Below are positions 1-8,112 of a stretch of DNA of 64,000 nt, in pieces. Made by a program: the position numbers and the translations under genes. Below the pieces are notes generated by a model. It worked only from the letters and a program-made list of their open reading frames with translations. It did not search any database and had not been told where the DNA came from. Source of the stretch: Gammaproteobacteria bacterium (GTDB taxonomy: Bacteria > Pseudomonadota > Gammaproteobacteria > Ga0077536); contig JACKNG010000005.1 of NCBI GenBank assembly GCA_024235015.1, forward strand, positions 310,001-374,000, in the 5' to 3' direction. Within the stretch, counting starts at the first letter, position 1. Every line of letters starts with the position of its first letter.

Positions 1-54
1 AGCAACCGCCTCCTAAGCGGTAGGTCGCAGGTTCGATTCCTGCCCAGGGCGCCA
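1..54 (+). tRNA. tRNA-Arg (anticodon CCT), 5' end outside the window
   Basis: The 3' part of a tRNA is visible. The anticodon stem is ACCGC/GCGGT (5-9 and 17-21) around the loop CTCCTAA, so the anticodon is CCT at 12-14, which reads the arginine codon AGG. It is followed by a T arm with GTTCGATTCC and an acceptor strand ending in an encoded CCA at 52-54. The D arm and 5' acceptor strand lie before the window. It sits about 415 bp from the left end of the secretion island; its 3' end is not the repeated sequence that flanks the island. Confidence 0.93.
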
Positions 55-89
55 CATCGCCGCGGCGCACCCCACGATCTCCCACGCCC

Positions 90-377
90 TCAATGCGCCG
101 TACGCCCGGCGCCTGGCCAGCGCGGCGCCGCTACGGCGGTTGCGCCGGACAGCGCATGGGCAATCCCGATCACACGCGCCGCAAGCAATGCGGCCACGGC
201 CAGCGCATGGCTGTAGCGAAACACCCCGAACAGGATGCCTTCGGTGCCGCAGTCCAGGCCGGCGCGACAGCCCAACAGCGAGGCTGCCAGGGCGCCTGCA
301 GCGATGCCGAGCAGGACCAGGCCCGTGACGTCGAGCCGGTGCGGCAGTCGCCGCGCCTCGTCGTTCAGCACGCCCAT
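90..377 (-). CDS. small two-helix membrane protein, function unknown
   Basis: Predicted 95-residue protein. Two hydrophobic stretches (about residues 19-36 and 55-75) are separated by a loop with two cysteines (GCRAGLDCG), suggesting an inner-membrane hairpin. The ATG at 377 is preceded by a clear ribosome binding site (GGAGGG, 7-8 nt upstream), which supports it as a real gene. It converges on the tRNA-Arg gene, leaving 35 bp between them. I do not recognise the family. It lies outside the repeat-bounded island, so it is most likely part of the original chromosome next to the enoyl-CoA hydratase locus. Confidence 0.65.
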   Translation of the reverse strand: MGVLNDEARRLPHRLDVTGLVLLGIAAGALAASLLGCRAGLDCGTEGILFGVFRYSHALAVAALLAARVIGIAHALSGATAVAAPRWPGAGRTAH

Positions 378-469
378 GTCGCACCCTCCGTAATCCGCAA
401 GCGGACCGCAGCATAGGCAGCCCGTAGCCCGGGCTCACTGACACCGATCAGATCCGTTCCGCGTGGCGA

Positions 470-537
470 CTCAGCGCCCGCTGAAGCGCGCCGGCCGCTT
501 CTCGACGAAATGTGCCACGCCTTCGCGGAAATCGTCC
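470..537 (-). repeat. 68-bp left direct repeat: displaced 3' end of an enoyl-CoA hydratase gene
   Basis: These 68 bp match 48381-48448 at 66 of 68 positions in the same orientation. On the minus strand they encode the last 21 residues and TGA stop of the enoyl-CoA hydratase that is intact at 48382-49209. The differences, at 513 and 534, are one silent change (GCG to GCA) and one conservative Glu-to-Asp change. Homology stops sharply on both sides and no upstream coding sequence remains. This fits an attachment-site remnant left by insertion of a 48-kb element at the 3' end of the hydratase gene. A truncated paralogue is the alternative. Confidence 0.85.
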
Positions 538-734
538 ACCTTTCGCCGTTGCCAGTGATGCCGGAATGCCCGGTTGCTCTGCGCATTCTCCGTTCGTATG
601 CTTGTCGGGCGAGTCGGTATGCCTGCCGACACTCACGATGAGTCTGGTCCGATTGATACACGATGCAGCGTCGCCCTGCCTAGACATTTGCTCGACGAGG
701 CCGCATCCAGGATCACAGGTGAGAGGGAATTCCG

Positions 735-1397
735 ATGCCGAGCCTCAATCAGTCCGCCTACCCCGCCAGCACCCAGCGCGCGTGCCGCCTTTCGGGCGTC
801 GACCAGAAGCTTCTGCGGAACCGATTGCCGTCGCTCAGGGACGGTCAGAAGCTTCTCCGACAATCAATAATCGACAGCGAAACGGCGCTATCGGACCACG
901 AGAAGTGGCGCGCTCTCGAACTCGGCGCGCGCTCCACGCTCATGGTGTGCGACATTCTGATGGTCGGACTCGAAGCCATGACCGGCGCTGCCGGGCCCAT
1001 GACAGGCGCCGCCGGTGCAGCCGTTGCCAAGCTTTACGACGGCAGCAAGCTGGTCGCCGATGCGGCGCTTTCGGGGCAGCTCGACCCAAGCACGGGGACC
1101 ATTCTGCTGGCCAAGAACAAAGCCAAGGTCACCGAGCTTGCAGCCAAGGGCGTGGGTAAGACGGGATTCGCCAAGGCTTTGGACCTCACGATGCAGCTCG
1201 TCGGCTACGGTGAAGCTCTGTGGGGCTTCGTCGCGGGAACGTCCGGCATGGCCAGCGATGGTAGCGAGGGTATTCGTGCAGGTATCCAGACTGCCCGCCA
1301 TCAACTCGAACGTATCGAACGGAAGATTGGGGAGATCGAGAACCCCCTGCAGGCGTGCGAATCTGTGGACGCGATCGAGGGCGTGTTACTCACTTGA
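735..1397 (+). CDS. unknown protein of left-end cargo cassette
   Basis: Predicted 220-residue protein starting at an ATG preceded by GAGAGGGA. I do not recognise the family. Residues about 65-100 are rich in Ala, Gly and Met (LMVGLEAMTGAAGPMTGAAG) and could form amphipathic or membrane-inserting helices; the C-terminal 50 residues look like a charged helix (RIERKIGEIE). No signal peptide is seen. It is the first gene of a plus-strand group (735-2111) that converges on the minus-strand T6SS array. Position at the end of a T6SS island, next to a lipase effector group, makes an effector or effector-accessory role possible, but this is inference from context only. Confidence 0.6.
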   Translation: MPSLNQSAYPASTQRACRLSGVDQKLLRNRLPSLRDGQKLLRQSIIDSETALSDHEKWRALELGARSTLMVCDILMVGLEAMTGAAGPMTGAAGAAVAKLYDGSKLVADAALSGQLDPSTGTILLAKNKAKVTELAAKGVGKTGFAKALDLTMQLVGYGEALWGFVAGTSGMASDGSEGIRAGIQTARHQLERIERKIGEIENPLQACESVDAIEGVLLT

Positions 1398-1434
1398 GCG
1401 ATGCCGCTTTTTGCATGCGAACGCAACATAGCTG

Positions 1435-1617
1435 ATGTGTACCCGAGAAACCTGCATTGATAAGGATCGTCAAAACCTACTGATTGCTAGAACTTGGCTC
1501 CGCTGATCTAGGCTGCATGTCGCGGATAGCAAGCTCGCAATCGTATCTGCAGCGAAGGCATTTGTGGAACGCTTGGTGCCGCTGTACGGATTCGCGAGCG
1601 GACCGGGAGAAGTTTAA
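1435..1617 (+). pseudogene. possible small gene broken by an in-frame TGA
   Basis: From the ATG at 1435 a reading frame runs 23 codons to a TGA at 1504-1506, then continues in the same frame for 36 codons with protein-like composition (for example AIVSAAKAFVERLVPLYGF) to a TAA at 1615-1617. That TAA overlaps the ATG of the next gene (TAATG), a typical translationally coupled junction, which suggests the second half was once translated. GC is clearly below that of the T6SS genes. Possibly a former third member of the cassette; a sequencing error or a non-ATG start after the TGA would also explain it. Confidence 0.3.
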
Positions 1618-2111
1618 TGGGATACTGGACCCCAAGTGCGCGAGAAATTCGCGCATTCCAAGACTGGAAACCTAGGTTCACTGAGATAAGCGGTCCGAGA
1701 TCTCTTTGGCATTTCACTAACGCCAGAAGCCTGAGTGGTGATTCAAATACAGCTACGTGGTGGATGGACAAATCCGTCGTGACCTCCGCTGCGCAGCGGT
1801 CACAAACCGCAGGGTCTGCAGATTTTGTGTTCGAGTACATCCGTGATGCAATTGCACTCAGGGAGGATTGGGGAAACCAATTGCTTTACGCATTCGAAAT
1901 GATCATTCCCGAAACCTACCGCGGCATCCACGGATGGGTTGGACGAGCGAAAGCTCAGCAAGCTCACATACAGGCAAGAGCACTGCAGGAGCGAATTCAC
2001 AGAGGCGACAAAATAATCTTCGAAGGAGGGGCTACCCAGTACCTTATTCGTCACGCGTCACCGCACGTACGCCGACTGATTAGCCCTCCAATCACGACAC
2101 GAAAAACGTGA
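1617..2111 (+). CDS. unknown 164-residue protein, candidate effector
   Basis: The ATG at 1617 overlaps the TAA of the preceding frame and has GGGAGAAG upstream. No signal peptide or membrane segment is visible. Notable segments are SLWHFTNARSL (residues about 29-39), TATWWMDKSV (about 46-55) and a C-terminal GGATQYLI. The His-x-Thr and aromatic motif followed by a Ser/Thr-rich strand faintly recalls ADP-ribosyltransferase-like toxin folds such as DarT, but I cannot confirm catalytic residues. GC is markedly lower than in the neighbouring T6SS core, consistent with separately acquired cargo. It is the last gene of the plus-strand cassette. Confidence 0.6.
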   Translation: MGYWTPSAREIRAFQDWKPRFTEISGPRSLWHFTNARSLSGDSNTATWWMDKSVVTSAAQRSQTAGSADFVFEYIRDAIALREDWGNQLLYAFEMIIPETYRGIHGWVGRAKAQQAHIQARALQERIHRGDKIIFEGGATQYLIRHASPHVRRLISPPITTRKT

Positions 2112-2288
2112 GCGCCGGGCGATTACTGTACCGAATCGAGATATGCCCCCAAATCACCGCGCAGTGCCTTTTCCGTGGCCACGTAGTCTGCTCACTACGG
2201 GGCGGAGGCCCTAACAGGCCGCCGACAGGTACCATCCGGGCAAGGGGCCGGATGCGGTCTGGCTGATACCACGCAAATAGGCAATCGC

Positions 2289-2915
2289 TCAAACAATCTC
2301 CTGGTTCGACGACTGCACAACCTCCCGCCACTGACTGTTGTCGTCGCGCGCGGTCCCACACATCTGCCAAAGGCCCGCGCCCGCGAAGATGCCGTAACCG
2401 CGCTTGTCGGAGGATCCAGAAATGCCGATCTTCGGCGCGTGGAACAGGGTCCCTGAACGCGTCCGGGCAGAGACGTGTAGTGCCATCCCACCCTTGGCCC
2501 CCTCTATGTGGCCGAACCAGTCGACTGCTTCCATGCGTCGCACGAATCCGGCGGCGAACCAGAGGTCGGACACTGCGAAAGGCCGCTCGCAGACCAACGG
2601 CCAGAACCACAGGTCGCCAGTCGACATGGTTCGCTCGTATTCTGTCGATATCGCGCCCCGGGCGATACGCGTTGCATCTATTCCGTCGGACACCGCGTTG
2701 GCGATCCGTCCCAGCGGCATCAGCTCAAGCAGGTTGCTGAAGCTTGCGCCCAGACCGACTTCGAGCGCGTTCAGCGAAAACATGGCCCCCATAACATTGG
2801 CTTCGCGGCTCCTGAAAACGAACCGCCAACCGCCGAAACCAACCCCGGCCGACATCGAATCGTGAGAAACCAGCGCCGCCTGCCAGTCGCTGCCTTTGCG
2901 TGCCATCCATCCCAT
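2289..2915 (-). CDS. unknown protein downstream of the T6SS lipase
   Basis: Predicted 208-residue protein. I chose the ATG at 2915 because AGGAGG lies 9 nt upstream; an in-frame ATG at 3002 lacks a good site. It opens with MGWMARKG and has glycine- and aromatic-rich stretches (GVGFGGWRFVF, residues about 24-34; DLWFWPLV, about 102-109) suggesting beta structure. No signal peptide or lipobox is seen. It is the last gene of the minus-strand array, 163 bp after the lipase gene. A role as immunity protein, chaperone or accessory to the lipase is inferred from position only. Confidence 0.6.
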   Translation of the reverse strand: MGWMARKGSDWQAALVSHDSMSAGVGFGGWRFVFRSREANVMGAMFSLNALEVGLGASFSNLLELMPLGRIANAVSDGIDATRIARGAISTEYERTMSTGDLWFWPLVCERPFAVSDLWFAAGFVRRMEAVDWFGHIEGAKGGMALHVSARTRSGTLFHAPKIGISGSSDKRGYGIFAGAGLWQMCGTARDDNSQWREVVQSSNQEIV

Positions 2916-3078
2916 GATGTAGTCCTCCTGTCCTAGGCGATCGCAATAGCAGCCCCGGGGCCACAAGGTGATTGCGGGGGCCCAACCCGAAATCAGCTCC
3001 AACCGTGGTCTGCTCCTGTTTTTGGTTGCCCAGTATTCCCGTAGCGTGCAGCATCCCCAACCCGGATTCCTGAAGTAC

Positions 3079-4317
3079 CTAGATCAGCCGCTCCAAGGCG
3101 TTTCGAGCTTGATTCGCAAGGTAGGTGAACAATAGGCCAAGCACCCAGCGTAATGCGGACTGGGTCAGATCTGCGATACTGCTGCCGATGCGGCCGAGAA
3201 ATCCGAATATTGCATTCACAAGCCCCGTGATCTCCTCTCGGATCGCGTTGGCAATCGCCGCAGCTCTGGACAGCAACCAAGCGACAAAATCCAGTGCCGT
3301 TAAAGTTGCAGTTGCCGCTGCGCTAACCCCCGAGCCGACCACGTAGAAGACAGCCTTCTTGATGAGGCGTGACAACCCTTTAGCGATCCGTTCCAGCAAA
3401 GCCGCGGACGCCAATACGAAACCGCCTCTTTGTTTTGCCGCTTGCTGCAACCAGCTGTCGATTTGGAAATCACCCAGTAGGGTGTTCGCCCTTTCCAGCG
3501 CGTCCCACTCGCGCCCGCCAACTAACGTCTGATAGCTCAGTTCCATATCGTGCGCATCGGCATCAATCAATGCGCCGGCCGGCGCAGTCAAGCGTATGCC
3601 ATAGGTAAGCGGTGCGTGTAAGAAAGGCAGCAGAGGAATCATCGGTACCGGATCAGCCGGATGATAAACCCGCTTCACCCGCTCTCGCAGCCGTACTGAA
3701 AGCTCCGTGGCAAAATCGAGCGCCCCGACCCTCGGCGCGCCAAAGGTATAAAGCGCAACATCGTAGCCACTCTGTGCTAGCGACAGAGCGTTGAGATTGG
3801 CGAGCGCCCCACCGAGACTGTGGCCGACACAATGTATGTGAGCCGGGCGATATTGCTCGACCGCTCTGTGAACGAAGCTGCTCATCTCTTGCCAGGCCCG
3901 GTAAAATCCTGCATGCACCAGCCGTCCATCCGGGCCCGTTTTCAAGCCTATGTTGTAGTTGCTGAGCCAATCCGGTGATATGCCCTTTGGGCCCATGGTA
4001 CCCCGCGTCACAACGAGCATATGGCCATGCCAACTCGGGGCGTTGCCCATGGCCACATAGCCAAAGTCAGTCTCAACCGGTGCGAAAATTTCTGGTTTCA
4101 GACTTTCCGCCAACGCAGCAACGCCGGGTATTGGCAGTCCGCCCGTGGTACTGCGCGCGAAGGGATGACGATCCCCGTGATCTGGGCGGGGAATCGAAAA
4201 ATCAGGTTCGCAGCCGACGAGTCGGACGCGCTTCTGCGCCGAGAGTAGGGGGTTTTCATTTACGCCGTAGACACCATTTGCCAGTACGGCAGCATACCCA
4301 GGCGTGAGCAAATTCAT
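3079..4317 (-). CDS. class 3 lipase, probable T6SS phospholipase effector
   Basis: Predicted 412-residue protein with an alpha/beta-hydrolase domain of the lipase class 3 type. The nucleophile elbow is GHSLGGA with Ser167, preceded by the hydrophobic strand HIHCV; Asp222 in HPADPVP and His256 in DADAHD are plausible triad partners. No signal peptide is present, as expected for cargo loaded in the cytoplasm. Residues about 300-412 contain several hydrophobic helices that could insert into membrane. Its ATG overlaps the stop of the upstream lipoprotein gene (ATGA), so the two are probably co-translated. With PAAR and vgrG upstream, delivery by this T6SS is the likeliest role; substrate is unknown. 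Confidence 0.82.
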   Translation of the reverse strand: MNLLTPGYAAVLANGVYGVNENPLLSAQKRVRLVGCEPDFSIPRPDHGDRHPFARSTTGGLPIPGVAALAESLKPEIFAPVETDFGYVAMGNAPSWHGHMLVVTRGTMGPKGISPDWLSNYNIGLKTGPDGRLVHAGFYRAWQEMSSFVHRAVEQYRPAHIHCVGHSLGGALANLNALSLAQSGYDVALYTFGAPRVGALDFATELSVRLRERVKRVYHPADPVPMIPLLPFLHAPLTYGIRLTAPAGALIDADAHDMELSYQTLVGGREWDALERANTLLGDFQIDSWLQQAAKQRGGFVLASAALLERIAKGLSRLIKKAVFYVVGSGVSAAATATLTALDFVAWLLSRAAAIANAIREEITGLVNAIFGFLGRIGSSIADLTQSALRWVLGLLFTYLANQARNALERLI

Positions 4318-4856
4318 GAGTCGTCTTCGAACAGCGTGTGGCCGAGTACTTTGCCGCGCAGCTCTTCTGGTGAGTCGAGGTCAATCGTGACCCGCAAAGG
4401 CACTGTTGGAGCGGTGCCCTCACTCGGTCCGCCTACCGCTTCAGTACCTGCGTTGAGATTGTGCTTCGATGCTGCCCAAACCTCCCACTCGTGACCATCT
4501 GCCAGCACCCGGATCAACTGCGCAACGACGGGCTGCTGGGGAAGGAAGCGAGGCTTGCGATAGGAGTGAAGGACAGGGGCAAAGCTGAACCTCCCCCGGG
4601 TATCGGTGGTCGTCTGGTCGCTTGCCTGCACCCGATCCTGGGCAAATATCCACTCGCGGATCAGAGTGGCATCGGCCACGGGCTGCCCGTCCTTAAGGAC
4701 ATGGCCCTCGATCCCGGAAAACAGAACCACTTGTTCCACTGCCGCCTCCCCGTTGGTGCATGACGCGACCAAGCCGAAAATGACGAGCGGCCAATGCCGC
4801 ACCATCGACTTTAGGGCAGTTCGCGTACTACGAAACGGCTTGATCATGTCTCTCAT
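4314..4856 (-). CDS. DUF6795-like lipoprotein, probable immunity partner of the lipase
   Basis: Predicted 180-residue protein. I chose the ATG at 4856, which has GAGGCGG upstream. Residues 19-33 form a short hydrophobic signal ending in the lipobox VASC (Cys33), so it should be an outer-membrane-directed lipoprotein. The mature part begins with FSGIEGHVLKDGQPVADA, a carboxypeptidase-regulatory-like beta domain that I associate with DUF6795, a family often found beside T6SS lipases. The gene overlaps the lipase gene by four bases. Periplasmic lipoproteins commonly protect against T6SS lipases, so an immunity role is inferred; an effector-accessory role is possible. Confidence 0.7.
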   Translation of the reverse strand: MRDMIKPFRSTRTALKSMVRHWPLVIFGLVASCTNGEAAVEQVVLFSGIEGHVLKDGQPVADATLIREWIFAQDRVQASDQTTTDTRGRFSFAPVLHSYRKPRFLPQQPVVAQLIRVLADGHEWEVWAASKHNLNAGTEAVGGPSEGTAPTVPLRVTIDLDSPEELRGKVLGHTLFEDDS

Positions 4857-5112
4857 AGGTTCCGCCTCAAGCACTTCGACTTAAGAAATGGCGCCGCCAC
4901 GCCCACAACATCGGTTTCGAGGCAATCATTTCGGGATCACCTAGTAACCGCACCTCATGCAAAACCGCGCTCAGCGCCCGCCCTCAATGCTCCTGCTTCG
5001 GCGACGTAAAGGAGCGACCGGTCGGTATTATTCTCCAAGCTTGTGTGACCATCACCTCATCGCGATCTCATCGCCAAACGAACAGGTCTTCGCGGGCCGA
5101 ATCGCCGGCCAT

Positions 5113-5406
5113 CTAGCCCCCAATCAGCACCGTCGGATACCCGACCACTACCACCCCGCCATGCGCTGTCTGGTCGCCCATACGTGCCGCGGGCGTACCG
5201 GATACGAGTACCGTCCCTGAGCCGACGACGATGGTATCGGGCGGGCCCACGCAAGTAGCCATATCCGAAACTCGCGCGCCTGGCAGCCCGCCGATGAGCA
5301 CCGTCGGTGCTCCGGGACTGGCGATCGGGCCACCGACATGCGGCTTCGGCCCATCGAACATCGGGCAGGTATGCATGTCGGTCAGGCGTGCAGCTGGTTT
5401 ACCCAT
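5113..5406 (-). CDS. PAAR-domain T6SS spike tip protein
   Basis: A 97-residue stand-alone PAAR protein, the usual length for the family. It shows the expected repeated short strands ending in Gly (GAPTVLIGGLPGARVSD and PTVLIGG) and conserved His and Cys residues (HTC near the start, TC at about 51-52, TAHGG near 82) that bind the metal at the cone tip. It caps the VgrG trimer. It has no C-terminal toxin extension, so cargo would bind non-covalently; the lipase pair directly downstream is the obvious candidate. A 256-bp gap before the lipoprotein gene could hold a separate promoter. Confidence 0.92.
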   Translation of the reverse strand: MGKPAARLTDMHTCPMFDGPKPHVGGPIASPGAPTVLIGGLPGARVSDMATCVGPPDTIVVGSGTVLVSGTPAARMGDQTAHGGVVVVGYPTVLIGG

Positions 5407-5526
5407 AATCGGCAGTCCCTATCCGTGTCCGATGCGGATGCTTCGCAAGGGATCTCAACACCCAGACGATGCTGTCACGACCAAGCGGCCCGTTGCTATC
5501 GAAACCCGGACGCACAAAACAAGCCG

Positions 5527-6117
5527 TCACGACGGCTCGCCCTTCTCGTTGCGCGCCGTCCCCCCTGCAGCGATATCCCGCCCATAACGCAAGTAGGCCT
5601 CGTACCGCGCTTCCGTCTGCGCGACCGGTTCCGCCACCGCCGCGAGCAGGATCGCCCCGGACACGGCAACACCCGTCAGGTAATCCGCCGGCGGCACCGC
5701 CGGCTGGCCCTCCGGCGCCAGCGAACCCGAACTCCAGAATGCACCCACCGCGGCCCAGCCGCCCGCGGTGAGGAAGCCGCGCTTGTCGGCCTCCGCATAG
5801 GCGGCCCGTGCGTGGGCTTCGGTAGGTTCGTAGACCCACGCCTCGGCCGCCGCGATGGCATCGCGGTCGAGCGGGGTGCGCGCTTCGCGATCGAGAGCCC
5901 GACAGCAGGTGCAGGCCCACCACACGCTCTCGCGCTTGGGCAAAGCATGGGCGAGGAGCTTGATGGCGTCGACGGGGCGGCCGTCCGTTGCCAATTGTTC
6001 GATCACGGTAGCAACCGGCAGATCGCGACCGATGGCGGCTGCCACAGATTCCTCGAGGCCGGCATTCGGCAGGATGTCTTCGAGCCGGCGCGACTCGATC
6101 TTGACGAGCTTGTCCAT
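5527..6117 (-). CDS. DUF6931-like protein between vgrG and PAAR
   Basis: Predicted 196-residue, mostly helical and alanine-rich protein starting 7 nt after the vgrG stop, so it is co-transcribed and probably coupled with vgrG. It contains a WWACTCCRAL motif (about residues 67-76) and a short hydrophobic helix near residues 147-162 (LTGVAVSGAILLAAV). I associate this pattern with DUF6931, a family of unknown function found in T6SS loci; the assignment is from memory. Position between the spike protein and its tip is typical of adaptors or chaperones that load PAAR or its cargo, which I infer here. No signal peptide is seen. Confidence 0.7.
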   Translation of the reverse strand: MDKLVKIESRRLEDILPNAGLEESVAAAIGRDLPVATVIEQLATDGRPVDAIKLLAHALPKRESVWWACTCCRALDREARTPLDRDAIAAAEAWVYEPTEAHARAAYAEADKRGFLTAGGWAAVGAFWSSGSLAPEGQPAVPPADYLTGVAVSGAILLAAVAEPVAQTEARYEAYLRYGRDIAAGGTARNEKGEPS

Positions 6118-6124
6118 GGCCGGC

Positions 6125-8044
6125 CTAGTTGATCATCACCACGCCACCCTTGATGGTGACCGTGGCGTCGCCCTTGATGGTGGTCATGGGAGCCTTCTGA
6201 TCGATCATCGCGCTGCCTTCGATCTTGATCTGCATGCCCTTGATGGTTACCCCGGAATTGTCGATCAGGATGCTGCTCTGCCCGACCTTGAGCAGGATCG
6301 ACTGCTTGGCCTCGGTGACACTCTTGCCCTTCTCGATGGTGATCGAGTCGTTGCCGTCCTTGAGGGTCTCGGTGCGGTTGTTCTTGATGACGATGGTCTG
6401 GTCCTTGCCGACGTCGAGCGAGTCGTCATTCTCGACCACCGTGGTCATGTCTTTCTGGGCGTGGAAGTAGACCTCTTCGCTGCCCTTCTTGTCCTCGAAG
6501 CGCAGTTCGTTGAAATCAGCCACGCCACCGCCCTTGGAACTGCGCGACTTGACGCCGCTCTGGGTGGCGTTGGCCGGGAGGTCGTAGGGCGGCATGTTGT
6601 CGCCGTTGTAGACTCGGCCGGTGACGATAGGCTGGTCCGGGTCACCCTCGAGGAACTCGACGATTACCTCCTGGCCCACGCGCGGGATCTGGATGCCGCC
6701 CCAGGCCTTGCCGGCCCACACCTGGGCCACCCGCACCCAGCACGAACTCTTGTCGTCGCCGGAGCTGTTGCGATCCCAGTGGAACTTGAGCTTCACCCGG
6801 GCGTACTTGTCGGTATAGATTTCGTCGCCGGACTTACCCACTACCACCGCCGTCTGCGGTCCGTTGATGCTCGGTTTCGGAGTCACCCGCTGCGGCCGGA
6901 ACGGCACCTTGGTGTCCATAGCACGGAAGGTCATGCTCCAGGCATCGCCCCCTCCTCCGCCACCGCCGGATTCCCAGTTCTGTCCGCTGACGCGATAGCC
7001 CGCGCTCAGGATCAGGTATTCCTTGGCATCCTCTTGGCGCGGATTGCGCGGGTCAGGCACGTAGTTGAAGGTCGCGCCCGGGTAGAGCGAGATCGAGGAA
7101 GCCTCGACATCTGCATGGCAGTTCATCGCCTCCACTTCTTCCAGGCGCAGGCGCACGTAGCGCTCACCTTCCTTGAGTTCGCGCACACCGTCGTCGTCAT
7201 AGATGTACTCGCCCGGATAGTCGTAGAGCTCGCCCTTGAGATCGTGAGCCTGCCCCTGCGCGGTTACGACCAACGGATTACGCGGCTGCTTGAAATCGAA
7301 ATCGTTGAGCGAATACTTGTGGCTGTTGGCGCGGCTGATCACCGACCAGTGGCGGATGTGGTCACCGGGGCGTACCCGTGATGCCGAGGGCGGCAGGTAG
7401 GGCACACGTTCCAGGCCGGGCACCGGCTCGTGCCCGCTCATGGAGTCAATGGTCACCAGCTGGTGCTGGCCGCGTGAATGCTTGAAGAAGTAGTAGATGC
7501 CCTCCTGCTCCATCAGCCGGCTGACGAAGTTGAAATCGGTCTCCCGGTACTGGACGACGAACTCCTTGCTTTCGTAGGTGCCGATGAGATTGCCGTCGTC
7601 GTAGCCGTCACCGCTGATGCCGTGCTCGGCGAAGACCTCGCGGATGATCTCCTTGATGGTCATGTTCTGGAAGATGCGGCAATCCGACCTCAGGGTCATC
7701 GCCCACATGCGCGGGGCGAGCTGCAGGCGATACGAGGCATGGCTGCCGTCCAGACCCTGGTAGGCCGCCTGCACGACCACGCCGTTGAAGTAGCGGGAAT
7801 CCGCCGCCGGCAGCGCGCCACCGCCCGGACCGCTACTGCCGCCGTCCGTCGGCACGGTGACCGTCACCTTCTTGCCGAGGAAACGTTCCAGCGCGATATC
7901 GTGCTTGTCGGCGAGCACGTCGACGTGAAACTCGAACAGCCGGCCGAGTTCCTCGTGACCCTGGAAATTCCGCAGCTTGAGTTCGTCCCTGCCGAAACCG
8001 TCGCAGTCGATCTCGACCAATCGTCGCTTCGATCCCTGTGCCAT
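6125..8044 (-). CDS. vgrG: T6SS spike protein VgrG (TssI)
   Basis: Predicted 639-residue VgrG. The N-terminal gp27-like part is followed by the gp5 OB fold with the familiar stretch WVRVAQVWAGKAWGG and the segment VIVEFLEGDPDQP. The C-terminal needle is made of short repeats (TIKGDATVTIKGG) and ends at Asn639, with no extra toxin domain. It forms the trimeric spike on the Hcp tube. The start is supported by AGGAGACG upstream. It is the only vgrG in the window, 68 bp downstream of clpV, and leads the DUF6931 and PAAR genes. Confidence 0.97.
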   Translation of the reverse strand: MAQGSKRRLVEIDCDGFGRDELKLRNFQGHEELGRLFEFHVDVLADKHDIALERFLGKKVTVTVPTDGGSSGPGGGALPAADSRYFNGVVVQAAYQGLDGSHASYRLQLAPRMWAMTLRSDCRIFQNMTIKEIIREVFAEHGISGDGYDDGNLIGTYESKEFVVQYRETDFNFVSRLMEQEGIYYFFKHSRGQHQLVTIDSMSGHEPVPGLERVPYLPPSASRVRPGDHIRHWSVISRANSHKYSLNDFDFKQPRNPLVVTAQGQAHDLKGELYDYPGEYIYDDDGVRELKEGERYVRLRLEEVEAMNCHADVEASSISLYPGATFNYVPDPRNPRQEDAKEYLILSAGYRVSGQNWESGGGGGGGDAWSMTFRAMDTKVPFRPQRVTPKPSINGPQTAVVVGKSGDEIYTDKYARVKLKFHWDRNSSGDDKSSCWVRVAQVWAGKAWGGIQIPRVGQEVIVEFLEGDPDQPIVTGRVYNGDNMPPYDLPANATQSGVKSRSSKGGGVADFNELRFEDKKGSEEVYFHAQKDMTTVVENDDSLDVGKDQTIVIKNNRTETLKDGNDSITIEKGKSVTEAKQSILLKVGQSSILIDNSGVTIKGMQIKIEGSAMIDQKAPMTTIKGDATVTIKGGVVMIN

Positions 8045-8112
8045 ACCGTCGTCTCCTGCGCTTGCGACGCGCCGTCTGTCGCGAGGTCCTCGCGGCGCGG
8101 GCTACCGGCGCG

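Noticed and set aside
1..54. tRNA-Arg as the island integration site
   Set aside because: The flanking repeat is not tRNA sequence and no copy of the tRNA 3' end is seen at the other island border.
1504..1506. TGA read as selenocysteine
   Set aside because: No SECIS-like hairpin was seen directly after the codon and no selenoprotein family is suggested; the same holds for 47553-47555.
4945..4960. 16-bp identity with 13767-13782 (end of tssE)
   Set aside because: A match of this length is roughly expected by chance in 64 kb of biased sequence; flanks do not match.
4966..4980. 15-bp match to the start of the 68-bp flanking repeat
   Set aside because: Short, GC-rich and without flanking similarity; not convincing as a third attachment site.
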